A stretch of DNA of 64,000 nucleotides from DASYAN01 sp963727755 (GCA_963727755.1 CAVSHN010000008.1:124001-188000); one strand, 5' to 3'; counted from the stretch's first letter, positions 1 through 9,611 are shown. Translations and numbers: made by a program. The notes: a model not told the origin generated them from the sequence alone.

Positions 1-340
1 TCGCCTTCCTTCAAGGACGAGAAGCGTCAAAATTCGCTTTCGTGGTACCACCTTGATTCAGATTATCTGTCATTTCATCTCTTGTGACGCAACAGACAAT
101 CCCTCTTGCCGGATTTTGCAATCCAATATTTGTTTTCAACCCTTATGCGGGTGATGAGTGCCGTGCAAAAAGGAACACTCCTTAGCTGACAGGCCCATTC
201 TATAGCAACACAGTATCGGCTTCCATCACTTCCGACTTTCTGCGACTGTGTAGATCTATATACTCTTCCTGCTTTACAAACCCTTACTTCGATCTTCCAA
301 TTGGGCTTGCTTTCTAATGTTCGTTAACAAGTATAAACCG
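1..340 (-). promoter_or_regulatory. T-box leader RNA (gene lies left of the window)
   Basis: On the minus strand, positions 41-52 read GGTGGTACCACG, the core T-box that pairs with the acceptor end of uncharged tRNA. It is followed by TCGTCCTT at 12-20, as in antiterminator/terminator regions. About 180 bases upstream, GTGATGG at 223-229 is flanked by GGAA and AAGCC, as in the distal loop of T-box stem I. The leader would control an aminoacyl-tRNA synthetase or an amino-acid gene beyond position 1. I could not settle the specifier codon; GAATGGGCC near 201-209 lies in a plausible place. The upstream limit is approximate. Confidence 0.8.
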
Positions 341-480
341 AATAGCCTGCTGTGTCAAGGCTAGATGAGGTCATGCAGCTAAGACAGTCGCTTATCTCCT
401 CCATAATATCCATTATGGCATTATATCCCTGAAAAGTCAAGTTTCCCAGAGGCTAATCATCAAACGTCGGCCTCTGGAAA

Positions 481-502
481 CCCCTGCCCTTCAGGCACGG
501 GG
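481..502. repeat. Subterminal hairpin, iscB 3' side
   Basis: Imperfect palindrome with CCCC and GGGG arms around a GCC/GGC inner stem and a TTCA-type loop. The same design recurs at 2093-2114, 34266-34283, 34690-34710, 52432-52452 and 53789-53809. This is the type of structure bound by Y1 transposases of the IS200/IS605 family. Confidence 0.7.
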
Positions 503-580
503 AGGAAAGAGGCCTTCCTTTCTTTGGGCTTGGGATGGGGCTGCGTAGGCAGCGTGTGCGATAGCACACCACTATCCGAC

Positions 581-1858
581 CTAATAGCTGTACCCATCCA
601 TTTTATGCACTGCTTTACAATATTTGTAACTAATCCCTTGTACGGTTCCTTTTGCAGTCGTGATGTTGAATGAGCCAGTAGCACGCACGGCAACACGCCC
701 CACGTAGGTCCCTACTTTCTTTCCGCTCGTGACAACCGCCTTGACGATATCTCCTGTCTGGAAGCCTTTCACGAGCTTGGCTTCTTTAGCTCTAGTACGC
801 GGGAACCCGTACTTATCGGGCAGGCACATCTGACGGCACCCGCGCCCACAAGCTTTGATGAGCAAGGGTTGCACGTTTTTTGTGTGTAGAACCTCTGGAG
901 TGCTCTTACCCACACATGACGCATCTAGCCAGTGTGTTTTAGGAAGTTCCCTGTTGCTCCGGTTGTATTTGGTGAGACCTCCTGATCCGCACTCGATAGG
1001 CAAACCAAAACCTTGCAATTGCCGGAACAACTCCCAACGGCTGGCATTCATCGCTGGCTGCATCCTTGAGTGGCGCTTTGGCCTGAGCGAGGATCTGTTT
1101 CAAGAGATTAGGCATTTTCTTGAGAAAGTCTTTGATGTCCTTAGTCCCCTTGGCAAGGTTACATTTCTCGCAAGCTAGGCAAAGATTGCTCACCCGATTT
1201 GAACCACCTTTTGCACGGGAAACAATATGCTCGATTTGCAGAGGAATATTTTCCTTGCCACAATAAGCACATTTACGTCCCCACTTTTTGAGCAGGTATT
1301 CCCTTGTCTCGTATCCGACCAAAGTACCTTGTTGATACTCTGTGCCGTTGATCTCAGGGTTTTCCATCAGTTGCATGTCGAAGCGGACTAGCTCCATGCT
1401 AATGGTTGTGATCCGACAGAGGCGACAGAGGCGAGCTACCCACGTGATGACGTTGGCGATCCTGCTTGGAGTGATGGCGGCAACCAACCATCTCTCCTTC
1501 TCCTGTTCTGCCAACGAGCAGCTCTGTAGCGCGTCTTGCGTGCCCGTCTGCATCTTCTAGTTGCTCGCCTACCATCTAGACTTTCCTTGATCTTGTGTCC
1601 ACGGTGGGAAAGCTCAGCAGCAAAAACAACCTTGCCGGACTGGTCGTCGACCACTGCAATGCCTGTGGTTTTTGAGCCGGGATCTAGCTTGATCCGCAAA
1701 TCGGGAACCTTCGGACTCTCAACCGCATACGAAAGCATGATCGTGAACGGGTGCATCCTAAAGATAGCTGCTTTCCCTGCATCTAGCAGTATCCTTGCTT
1801 TTGCCTCGTGGCATGGGGCAAGCAGTACTTTGTTGGTATCTACTACGAAAACCGACAT
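581..1858 (-). pseudogene. iscB: IscB RNA-guided nuclease, split into three frames
   Basis: IscB is the ancestor-type relative of Cas9, a nickase/nuclease guided by omegaRNA. The product reads in three segments: 1858-1470 (N-terminal domain with LLAPCHEAKAR, arginine-rich bridge, and RuvC-I LDPGSKTTGIAV), then about 1470-1065 (RuvC-II ISMELVRFD and HNH CAYCG...IEHIVSRAKGGSN...CEKCN), then 1063-581 (RuvC-III HWLDASCVG and the C-terminal domain). Joined, it gives roughly 425 residues, the usual IscB size. All expected catalytic residues are visible despite two frame changes near 1470 and 1065. The start ATG at 1858 follows the omegaRNA directly. Each break is a single lesion, so an unpolished consensus could hide an intact gene. 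Confidence 0.85.
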
Positions 1859-1861
1859 TTA

Positions 1862-2123
1862 AAATTCCTTTCGGACTCTGGTTGCCCAGGTGATGTTCGC
1901 CTCGACAAAGTTATGGAGTGGTTTAACGCTCGCAGTACTGGCTTAACCCTTGTAGACCTGTTTAACCACGAGCCGTAGAGGTTGGGGCTGGCGTCGCACC
2001 CCAACGTACCTAATTTCACCCCTAACGTAGCTAATTGCTTAGCTGAGTCTGGTCAGGTGAGCTTGAGAAGCAACGTTAGAGCTGCTCACAAGCCCCCGCC
2101 CTTCAGGCGTGGGGTTCCTGACA
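1862..2123 (-). ncRNA. omegaRNA scaffold of the iscB element
   Basis: The roughly 260 bases between the element end and the iscB start hold no ORF. They match, in blocks, a second copy at 34455-34722 and a partial copy at 14843-14955. Shared blocks include CTTGTGAGCAGC, GAGCTCACCTGACCAGA and, near the iscB side, GGTGATGTTCGCCTCGAC on the plus strand. IscB omegaRNAs are known to lie just upstream of iscB, with the guide at the 5' end. Here the guide would be read from about 2124-2145 on the minus strand, outside the element. Ends are approximate. Confidence 0.7.
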
Positions 2124-2214
2124 TGTGTTATACTTTCAGCATCTGTTGGAATATATAAACAGCACAGCTTTTCCTGCACCTTGCAGGAAATTTATTCGAA
2201 AGGCAGGAACGACA

Positions 2215-2535
2215 GTGACCATTGAAGAAACAATGAAAGTCTTACAAGAGCATTTTAATCCTGACGCAGCAGCAGGCCTAAATAAGACTGTCCAATTTAA
2301 CATCAGTGGCGAGAACGCAAACAGCTGGACCATCAAAATTGCCAATCAGGCCTGCGAATTGATCCCTGGAGGCGTCGAGAAACCCGATCTTACATTATCC
2401 CTCGCCGACAAAGATTGGATCGCGATCACAGAGCGCAAACTGAACCCAATGACTGCCTATATGACAGGAAAACTCAAAACAACAGGAGATATTGGGCTTG
2501 CTATGCGCATCCCTAACCTCTTTAGACTGAGCTGA
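2215..2535 (+). CDS. SCP2 sterol-transfer family protein
   Basis: A small soluble protein of 106 residues resembling the SCP2 lipid/sterol carrier fold, seen in bacteria as a stand-alone domain of unknown ligand. Supporting features are the spacing FNISGENANSWTIKI, then KPDLTLSLADKDWIAI and MTAYMTGKLKTTGD near the C-terminus, which follow the usual SCP2 pattern (weak hydrophobic core, D-L-T, M-x-G-K-L-K). I place the start at GTG 2215 because AAAGGCAGG lies just before it; the reading frame is open further upstream only into the element end. The iscB element sits immediately upstream, so the native promoter may have been displaced. Confidence 0.7.
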   Translation: MTIEETMKVLQEHFNPDAAAGLNKTVQFNISGENANSWTIKIANQACELIPGGVEKPDLTLSLADKDWIAITERKLNPMTAYMTGKLKTTGDIGLAMRIPNLFRLS

Positions 2536-2621
2536 TACAGAGATTATCACGAAAGGCATAGACAGTTGACCAGCTTTTTGAACACGGCCGTCTGCCTATG
2601 CTTGGTCAGAGACCACAAAAG

Positions 2622-4616
2622 CTAGCACAGTAGCTTCCACGAACCAAGAGATCCCGCTTCTGACGGCTTGAGCGTTCTATTCAACGGTGTAATCACCAAT
2701 ACATCCATGTTACCGGGTTCCGTTGGAAAACGAGCCACACGATATTTCACACCTATCTGATCCAGAGCTTTCAGTGTAGCTGGATACTGATCTGTCCGTC
2801 GCACCATATCAAGCAGGCTAGCGCGATCTGCGCGTAATACCGCATTAGCATTCTGAGGCAGACGATTGAGGGCTCCGAGCGTAAAGATACGAGGATCAGA
2901 CACAATAATATTACTGTGAGTCTCGAACATAATTGGATTGCCAAGCGTAATAGTTCCCCAAACATATTGAATATGCTCATGCTCCATATAAGAAATAATT
3001 GGCCCATTGTTGGCCGGAGAATAAATACATGCAAAAGATTGAAAAACATAACTAGGATCGCTTTTCGTATACGTATTGCCTATCGTGGTAAAATAGGCAA
3101 CTAGGAGCACTGCCAATATGTTCACCCCCAGATTTGCTGGAACAAGAGAGCGATGCCAAGAAGATACCACAGGTTCATTAACTATTCTATGCAGCTTTTT
3201 CTCCTGAAGATATATAAAAACCGCTATACAAAGTGTCGCACCAACAAAGGGCAAGGTAAGCAAAATTGGTGCAGCATAGCGCCCTACACCATCACGGGTA
3301 CAAGGTTGAAAAATGCTCCCACCCACAACACTAGAAAAACAGAAAACAAAAATTGTGCTGCCAGCAAAAAGTAATGGCAGGGCAGATAAATGCTGGATAG
3401 ATGCAAATAATAGGCGATGAAAGAAAAAGGAGGCAACGAGCAACGCTACTACGACTACCACACTAGCGATCCCAATTGCAGTCAGGAGTTGGAAAGAGAT
3501 GACACTGGATGAAGTAATAGGCTCAGAAGGCAAGGTGCCTCCGATGACCTCTGGTACAATACATCTGAAGTAGAGCTGGACCGTTCCACCCAGAACGAAC
3601 AGCCGATCAGGATGATGCCTCAAGAATGAGGCAGATGTTCCACCATCACTTCCAGGCGAAAATAGATACAGGATATTTGCCCATCTATTGTACGCACCCC
3701 AATAGATGCCAGGCGCAAATCCTAAAAGGGCAGCAGGTAGAGCAACCGTTGCAAGCAACAAATTTCGTAGGTGAAGATGCAAAGTATGAGAAGCACATTG
3801 AGCCCTTTTTCTCACATAGGGAATAACACGCCTGAGAACAAATATCCCTACCCAAACAAGCACTGCCAGTACAACGGAGGCAATTAAGGGATAAATCCAG
3901 ACACCAAGGCCAACCATAAAACCGATTACCGCCCAGCGCACAGCCATTTCTCGCTCTGGTGCCCCCCTCTCCCAGCGCTGCGTCAGACGCAAGACAGCAT
4001 AGAGCAACAAGAGCATGAGAATATAAACCTCGATATGTCCACCCCAAGTACGAAGCTCCATCACCACATCATAAAGGGGAGGCAAGGCTGCAAGCAGAGC
4101 TGCCACAGTCTTAAACCAGCCTTTGGCTGCAGATGAAAGCTTCGCAGTATCAGCTAGAGCACCAGCAAGACACCATGTCAACCATACTACCACTAACGAG
4201 AGAACTATGGGCACAACGCGTAATGTCCAGACCGAAGGGCCTGCAAGCGCGAATACGATAGCTACTAGGTAAGCTTCCAGACTCCCCATATAAGGCTGAC
4301 CATAATAATAGATAGGACGCTCACCCTGCAGAATATGCTGAGCTTGCACACCGAGCAGAGCTTCGTCAGTATCCATGAAGCCATGGGTATGGATCACAAG
4401 CCAAACTCGGACACACAGTGCTAGTAATAAACAAAGCCACACAGGAGAACGCAGACTCCCGGTCCAGCGTCTCTGAAGGGCAAATGATCTGGGACCTTCA
4501 AGAGTAGAAGCATAAATCTCTGCTGGAACGGGCGCTTCCATCACATTTTCTTCTATTTTCATCCAGTTTCGTGGCACGGATATCCCCAAACTCATCCATG
4601 AGGAGGATTGCACCAT
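2622..4616 (-). CDS. GT39/ArnT-like membrane glycosyltransferase
   Basis: A 664-residue polytopic protein with the GT-C layout: about ten hydrophobic segments and, in the first extracytoplasmic loop, MDTDEALLGVQ at about residue 80, the acidic pair used by polyprenyl-phosphate-sugar dependent transferases. It continues with YYYGQPYMGSLEAY. Such enzymes move a sugar from a lipid carrier to an acceptor on the outer face of the membrane. The acceptor cannot be told. It stands alone, tail-to-tail with the SCP2-like gene. The C-terminal soluble part (about 500-664) lies outside the membrane segments. The start at 4616 is followed by several further ATGs, so the true N-terminus could be shorter by up to 25 residues. 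Confidence 0.75.
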   Translation of the reverse strand: MVQSSSWMSLGISVPRNWMKIEENVMEAPVPAEIYASTLEGPRSFALQRRWTGSLRSPVWLCLLLALCVRVWLVIHTHGFMDTDEALLGVQAQHILQGERPIYYYGQPYMGSLEAYLVAIVFALAGPSVWTLRVVPIVLSLVVVWLTWCLAGALADTAKLSSAAKGWFKTVAALLAALPPLYDVVMELRTWGGHIEVYILMLLLLYAVLRLTQRWERGAPEREMAVRWAVIGFMVGLGVWIYPLIASVVLAVLVWVGIFVLRRVIPYVRKRAQCASHTLHLHLRNLLLATVALPAALLGFAPGIYWGAYNRWANILYLFSPGSDGGTSASFLRHHPDRLFVLGGTVQLYFRCIVPEVIGGTLPSEPITSSSVISFQLLTAIGIASVVVVVALLVASFFFHRLLFASIQHLSALPLLFAGSTIFVFCFSSVVGGSIFQPCTRDGVGRYAAPILLTLPFVGATLCIAVFIYLQEKKLHRIVNEPVVSSWHRSLVPANLGVNILAVLLVAYFTTIGNTYTKSDPSYVFQSFACIYSPANNGPIISYMEHEHIQYVWGTITLGNPIMFETHSNIIVSDPRIFTLGALNRLPQNANAVLRADRASLLDMVRRTDQYPATLKALDQIGVKYRVARFPTEPGNMDVLVITPLNRTLKPSEAGSLGSWKLLC

Positions 4617-5096
4617 CTCCTTCTTGATTTCCCTTTTGGAAAGACACTTTTGGCAGGAACGGCTAAACCTGCTAACAGCTTCCTATCTCACACGCGGTGA
4701 GACCCGAGATATAATACGAACTTGCTCCTACGTTCATAATAGAATGCACAAACAAGACCATGTTTAATAACGTGCCATCTTTGCTGTGGTTACAAAGTTT
4801 GCCTTTCTGTACTACCACCCTTTCAGTATTTTTGAAAATTCCCTCTTTAAATAACGTGAAAATTCCCTCTTTAAATAACGGGAATTTTCACGTGTCCATT
4901 GTATAATTTAGAAAGGATAACCAACTCTTATGGTTACCCTAGCAATTTGGGCTCATCTTTAACTATAACCCAAGAAACTAACTCTTTGCGATGCTTAAAA
5001 GTAGACAACTAGGTGCCAATAACCAGATAATCTAAAGGATAGCGAAGGACCACGAGAGAGCAATGGAGGAAGTAGAGAGACGAGGAAAACAAAACC
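4617..5096. other. Intergenic region between divergent genes
   Basis: It separates the minus-strand GT39 gene from the plus-strand glucoamylase and should hold both promoters. The only clear structure is the repeat and 14-bp hairpin at 4834-4893, listed separately. No ORF of note. Confidence 0.6.
4834..4893. repeat. Tandem 24-mer plus perfect 14-bp inverted repeat
   Basis: GAAAATTCCCTCTTTAAATAAC occurs twice head-to-tail at 4834 and 4858. The second copy is also the left arm of a perfect 14-bp stem, ACGTGAAAATTCCC at 4854-4867 against GGGAATTTTCACGT at 4880-4893, with a 12-base loop. No T-run follows, so a simple terminator is unlikely. An operator or a small transposon remnant is possible. 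Confidence 0.6.
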
Positions 5097-6960
5097 ATGG
5101 AAGAAAAAGACACCCAGACCATACCAACCGACAAGCGGGCATATCAGCCAATTGAAGATTATGGCATCATCGGCGATCTACACACCGTCGCACTTGTAGG
5201 AAAGAATGGCTCGATTGATTGGTGCTGCATACCAAGCTTCGACTCACCAAGTGTGTTTGGCGCACTCCTTGATGTTAACAGGGGGGGATTCTTTCCGCAT
5301 TGCACCCTCGTTCGAACATACAAGAACCATGAGACGAAAGCAGCTCTACCTACCAGAAACCAACATTCTGGTTACCCGCTTCCTCACTCTCGCTGGCGTT
5401 GCTGAGATTATTGACTTCATGCCGATTAAAACAACCAAGTGCCTAACTCATCAACATCACATTATCCGGGCAGTTCACCTCGTCCGCGGCTCACTGCCTT
5501 TAGAAATGGTTTGTCGGCCAGCCTTTAACTATGCACGCGATGAACACACTGTGACCCTTTCCTCCGATGGCGCCCTCTTCCACAGTGAAACCCTGTGTCT
5601 GGGCCTAGCATCTACGGTCCCACTTGCAGAAGATGGCCGAGGAGGAGTACATGCGCATTTTACCTTGCATACAGGACAATGGTCATATTTCATTCTAGAA
5701 AGCGCTCGCTATAACGACATCACTCCACAGTGTCTGGCTCATCATCAATATGAAGCAGCGTTTCGCGAAACTATGGACTACTGGCAACGATGGCTTTCAC
5801 AATGTAAATATCAAGGTCGCTGGCGTGAAATGGTACAGCGCTCGGCTCTAGCACTCAAACTCCTTACCTATGCCCCAACAGGAGCAATCGTAGCAGCCGC
5901 AACGACTAGCCTACCAGAAACTATCGGGGGACCACGCAACTGGGATTATCGCTACACTTGGCTGAGAGACGCCGCCTTTACCATCTATAGTTTGCTCATC
6001 CTGGGTTTCACTCAAGAAGCTGAAGCATTTATGGGCTGGCTCGATGCTCGTTGCCATGAGATCAAAGCAGATGGGCCTCTCCAGCCAATGTACACTATCG
6101 ACGGCAGACACGATTTACGGGAATTTACACTGGATAATCTTGAGGGATACCGCAAAAGTGCTCCTGTACGCATTGGCAATGAAGCATACAAACAGCAACA
6201 ATTAGATATCTATGGCGAAGTGATAGACTCCATCTACCTCTTCAATCGCCACCAAGACATTTCCTATGACCTCTGGCAGCATATACGCCAGTTGCTCAAC
6301 TGGCTAACTGAACACTGGAGTGAGCCAGATGAAGGGATCTGGGAGGTACGGGGAAGGCAACAACACTTTGTCCATTCACGTGTGATGAGCTGGGTCGCTT
6401 TTGATCGTGCAATCCGCATTGCACGCCACCGTGGACTCCCCGCTCCCATCTCACAATGGCAGCAAACAAGTGCAAAAATATACGAAGACATCATGCAAAA
6501 TGGGTGGAATGATCAGAAACGCAGCTTTGTCCAATATTACGGTAGTAATGCAGTTGATGCTAGCTCACTCTTGATGGTCTTAACTAGATTCTGTGGTCCT
6601 ACTGATCCACAAATGCATAGTACCCTTGACTGTATTCAGCGTGAATTGACCATCGATTCTCATGTTCATCGGTATAATCCTCAAAAAGCTGCTGACGATG
6701 GATTGGGAACGGATGAAGGGGCATTTAGTCCGTGCAGCTTCTGGCTGGCTGAGACATTAGCACGTGCAGGCCATACCAGCGAGGCACGCCTCTTGCTTGA
6801 GAAAATGCTCACTTACTCTAACCATCTTGGACTCTTTGCAGAAGAAATTGGACCCACTGGCGAGGCACTGGGTAACTTTCCACAAGCATTTACTCATCTT
6901 GCACTGATTAGTGCCTGCTATAATCTGGATCGCGCACTGAATGGGACATTATTCCCCTAA
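5097..6960 (+). CDS. GH15 glucoamylase/trehalase-type glycoside hydrolase, frameshifted
   Basis: An inverting alpha-glucosidase of family GH15, acting on starch-like glucans or trehalose. The N-terminus (YQPIEDYGIIGDLHTVALVGKNGSIDWCC) and the later NWDYRYTWLRDAAFTIYSL, DEGIWEVRG and GTDEGAFSPCSFWLAETLARAGH blocks are hallmark GH15 elements; the acids in the last two blocks are the catalytic pair. Length after repair is about 620 residues, normal for the bacterial (alpha/alpha)6 enzymes without a binding domain. The frame changes between 5280 and 5300, next to a run of seven G, so the break may be a sequencing slip. ATG 5097 is preceded by GACGAGG. No signal peptide is seen, so it is probably cytoplasmic. 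Confidence 0.85.
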
Positions 6961-7055
6961 CTTGTACAGAGTTTGTACTATTTTCTGCAAATTGTCGTAT
7001 ACTTTGTAAGGAGGCATTTAGCTAGATTGAAGATTCGCAACATTCAGGAGACATT

Positions 7056-7361
7056 ATGGAAAATGATGGAAGAAAGTCTATGGTGGCTAAACTCAAATTC
7101 ACAGCTGAAGTGAACGAGTTACCACTCCCATACGTGAATGCACTATCCATTCAGTCAGGTGTAGATGATTTTTTTGTAACGGTCGGTGCTGTTGTGCCAC
7201 CTGAAATTAACTCAGAGGAGGATATTAAGAAGTTCTCAGAAATTATAGCTAAACCTCTGTTTCGTTTTGTTTTATCTCGGTCGAACGTAGAGCAATTCAT
7301 TGCTCTATTACAAGAGCAGTACGAAAATCAAACTCGACAACAAGTTGAGGATAAGGAGTAA
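7056..7361 (+). CDS. DUF3467-like protein (module A)
   Basis: A 101-residue protein with the pattern PYVNALSIQSGVDDFFVTVGAVVPPE, then RFVLSRSNVEQFIALLQEQYENQ. This matches what I recall of DUF3467: a YxNxxxIxxxxxDFxLxFG strand region and a C-terminal helix with S-x-x-x-x-x-x-L-L. Function unknown. It is clearly related to the protein at 55148-55486. It heads a tight plus-strand set with an unknown small protein (4-base gap) and a PIN protein. CAGGAG lies 8 bases before ATG 7056. Confidence 0.65.
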   Translation: MENDGRKSMVAKLKFTAEVNELPLPYVNALSIQSGVDDFFVTVGAVVPPEINSEEDIKKFSEIIAKPLFRFVLSRSNVEQFIALLQEQYENQTRQQVEDKE

Positions 7362-7365
7362 CCAA

Positions 7366-7671
7366 ATGAACATAAATAGATTAGTTGTCAATAACATATC
7401 ATCCTCAAATATACCATTTAAATATCTGAAACCAAAGAAATTGAGGGGAACTTCCCACATAATTGAGAATAGTCCAAACTCACACTCGTACCCATGCTCA
7501 AGTAAAGAGCTAGAAGGCATAATTGAAGGCCTTCCAGAGAATACATCTTCAAGTTCTGATTTGGATATAAAACAAATGGTAATTTTGATGATGAGTGAAC
7601 CCCAAGATGGAATAGGATTTGCAAAATTGGAAGGTATCATCGAAGAGCGAATTTCTCCAGATAATGATTAG
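7366..7671 (+). CDS. Small protein of unknown family (module A, middle gene)
   Basis: I do not recognise this 101-residue protein. It is polar, serine-rich in the middle, and ends in an acidic helix-prone stretch (KQMVILMMSEPQDGIGFAKLEGIIEER). ATG 7366 follows GAGGATAAGGAG at the end of the preceding gene, so the two are probably translated together. It lies directly upstream of a PIN-domain gene, the place an antitoxin would take in a VapBC pair, but no DNA-binding fold is evident. The antitoxin role is only a guess. Confidence 0.5.
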   Translation: MNINRLVVNNISSSNIPFKYLKPKKLRGTSHIIENSPNSHSYPCSSKELEGIIEGLPENTSSSSDLDIKQMVILMMSEPQDGIGFAKLEGIIEERISPDND

Positions 7672-7684
7672 AATGTGAGCAAAA

Positions 7685-8161
7685 ATGTCTCGGATTTGGA
7701 ACCGGAAAGCAGTTTTTGTTGATACTTCAGCCATCATAGCAAATATCAGTAAAAAAGAAGATAAACATGAGGATGCAGTCAAAGCCTTTCAACTCTTGAG
7801 ACAGGGAGGCTACCACCTTTTTATATCTAACTACATCGTAGATGAAGTACATGCAGGAATTCTAAATGCAAGCAAAATACAAGACAAGTCCCAAAGGATA
7901 CAATTAGCCTTCAGAACTCTTGAAGAAATTCATAACAAGAAAAACTTTTCTGTTCTGTTCGTCAGAGAAACCATTGAGGAAGAAGCTCGTAGAGAACTCT
8001 TAAATTTCAGTGACAAGTTATGGAGTATTACTGACATGACGAGTTCTCTTTTCATGCATAAAGGTGATATCCCATACTTCTTGTCGTTTGACAGTGACTT
8101 TAATCAAGCAAGTTATCATTTCGGATTTTTGGACATTAGGCCCTATCTTATTAGCAAGTAA
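7685..8161 (+). CDS. PIN-domain ribonuclease-like protein
   Basis: A 158-residue PIN domain, the fold of VapC-type RNases that cut tRNA or other RNAs. The acidic metal-binding residues are seen in order: D in FVDTSAIIA near residue 12, E in YIVDEVHAGIL, D in SITDMTSSLF, and D in FDSDF near the end. The family is normally 130-160 residues. It is last in a three-gene set behind a DUF3467-like gene. No classical VapB precedes it; the upstream small protein is the only candidate partner. No strong ribosome site is seen. Confidence 0.75.
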   Translation: MSRIWNRKAVFVDTSAIIANISKKEDKHEDAVKAFQLLRQGGYHLFISNYIVDEVHAGILNASKIQDKSQRIQLAFRTLEEIHNKKNFSVLFVRETIEEEARRELLNFSDKLWSITDMTSSLFMHKGDIPYFLSFDSDFNQASYHFGFLDIRPYLISK

Positions 8162-8312
8162 AGAGATACCACCAATCTAAGTCAACTCCCTCCAACCAAC
8201 CGTCACCCACCTATGTAATCCAAAACACATTGGCACCTATATATAATTTACTTTGAGGGAAGTCTTACCTCAATGGCAGATCCAGACAGCTATCTACAAG
8301 GAGTCACGATAT

Positions 8313-9542
8313 ATGTCCCACCTTCGTATTGGTCTGATCTTTGGCGGACGCTCCGTTGAGCATGAAGTCTCAGTATTAACAGCACATCAGGCAATGGCTG
8401 CGTTACCCACTGATAAATACACCGCGATCCCAATCTACATCTCCAAATCAGGACAATGGTTTACAGGCGAAGCTCTCAAGCAACTGGAGAATTTTAAAGA
8501 TCTCGAGCATTTGACCAACTTAGCTGAGCCTGTGGTTTTCAATCCTAACGCAACACATCCAGGATTGATCCATCAAAAGGTTCAGGAACACCGGAGCTGG
8601 TTTGGTCGCAGCACCACGGAACCCTTCCTTGAGCCTATTGATGTCGCTTTCCCACTTATACATGGTTCTCATGGAGAGGATGGTACCCTACAAGGACTCC
8701 TTGAAATAGCTGATTTACCATACGTTGGTTCTGGTGTTCTAACATCTGCACTTGCTATGGACAAGATTACAGCCAAGAGCGTCCTACGCAGTGTGGGTAT
8801 ACCGGTAATTGACGATCTCTATGTGAGCAGAGCCCGCTGGCAATCTGAACCTGATACTATCGTGGCAGAAACCGAAGCACGCTTCGACTACCCAGTGTAT
8901 GTCAAACCAGTCACCCTCGGTTCCAGCATCGGTGTCTCACGAGCAGAAGACGCGTCTACCCTGCATTTCGCTCTCGACGTTGCAGCCACGTATGATCGCC
9001 GCTTAATGATTGAGCCCGCTCAACAACAGATCATCGAGGTGAATTGCTCGGTGCTAGGCGATAGTAATGATGCTCGTGCCTCTGTGTGTGAACAACCAGT
9101 CAGTAATGGCACGCTGAGCTATGAGGAGAAATATCTCAACGGCGAGAAGCATAGCAACAGCAAGGCCAGAGGCATGGCAAGTGCCAAACGTCTCATCCCA
9201 GCCCCACTCGAACCTGACCTAGCGGCAGCAATTCAATCAACTGCTCTAGATGTTTTTAAAGCTATAGATGCTTCAGGAGTTATACGGATTGACTTCTTTG
9301 TACGTCCCTGTGAGAGAACGTTCTATGTCAATGAGATCAACCCTATCCCAGGTTCGCTTTCGTTCTACCTCTGGGAAGCCACTGGCATGAAATTTCCAGA
9401 GCTAGTCACGACTTTAATCGAGATAGCTCTTAAGCGCCACCGAGAAAAGCGGCGGAGCACTTTTACGTTTAGTTCTTCCCTTCTCAGTGTTAATCCTATG
9501 TATGGTGCAAAAACTGCTTCTATACAGAGCAATGACCATTAG
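8313..9542 (+). CDS. ddl: D-alanine--D-alanine ligase (copy 1)
   Basis: Makes the D-Ala-D-Ala dipeptide for peptidoglycan precursors in the cytoplasm. The ATP-grasp features are present: FGGRSVEHEVSVL at the N-terminus, HGSHGEDGTLQGLLEIADLPYVGSGVL, VKPVTLGSSIGVS and NEINPIPGSLSFYLWE near the end. About 409 residues, slightly long because of a polar tail. I start at ATG 8313 (MSHLRIGLIFGG), with AAGGAG 9 bases upstream, not at the in-frame ATG 8253. The PGSLSFYLWE loop differs from the PGCSTTS loop of the second copy, so the two belong to different Ddl subtypes. It leads an apparent ddl-hydrolase-murF run. Confidence 0.88.
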   Translation: MSHLRIGLIFGGRSVEHEVSVLTAHQAMAALPTDKYTAIPIYISKSGQWFTGEALKQLENFKDLEHLTNLAEPVVFNPNATHPGLIHQKVQEHRSWFGRSTTEPFLEPIDVAFPLIHGSHGEDGTLQGLLEIADLPYVGSGVLTSALAMDKITAKSVLRSVGIPVIDDLYVSRARWQSEPDTIVAETEARFDYPVYVKPVTLGSSIGVSRAEDASTLHFALDVAATYDRRLMIEPAQQQIIEVNCSVLGDSNDARASVCEQPVSNGTLSYEEKYLNGEKHSNSKARGMASAKRLIPAPLEPDLAAAIQSTALDVFKAIDASGVIRIDFFVRPCERTFYVNEINPIPGSLSFYLWEATGMKFPELVTTLIEIALKRHREKRRSTFTFSSSLLSVNPMYGAKTASIQSNDH

Positions 9543-9611
9543 TGTCATAGCGGGCCCCTACCAAATGCGTGTGGATCAACCCGATTGGTCCTTGAGTAGT
9601 TATAATGAATG

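Larger units (their letters stand above)
478..2124 (-). mobile_element. IS200/IS605-type element carrying iscB, no transposase
   Basis: The element is bounded by two subterminal hairpins of matching design: CCCCTGCC-loop-GGCACGGGG at 481-502 and CCCCCGCC-loop-GGCGTGGGG at 2093-2114. Inside are iscB and, upstream of it, an omegaRNA region. No tnpA is present, so mobility would need a transposase from elsewhere. The right boundary lies about 90 bases before the start of the SCP2-like gene. Exact cleavage points are not resolved because these elements make no target duplication. Confidence 0.75.

Noticed and set aside
460..696. Minus-strand ORF over the iscB element end
   Set aside because: It is a shadow of the iscB C-terminal coding region and the terminal hairpin.
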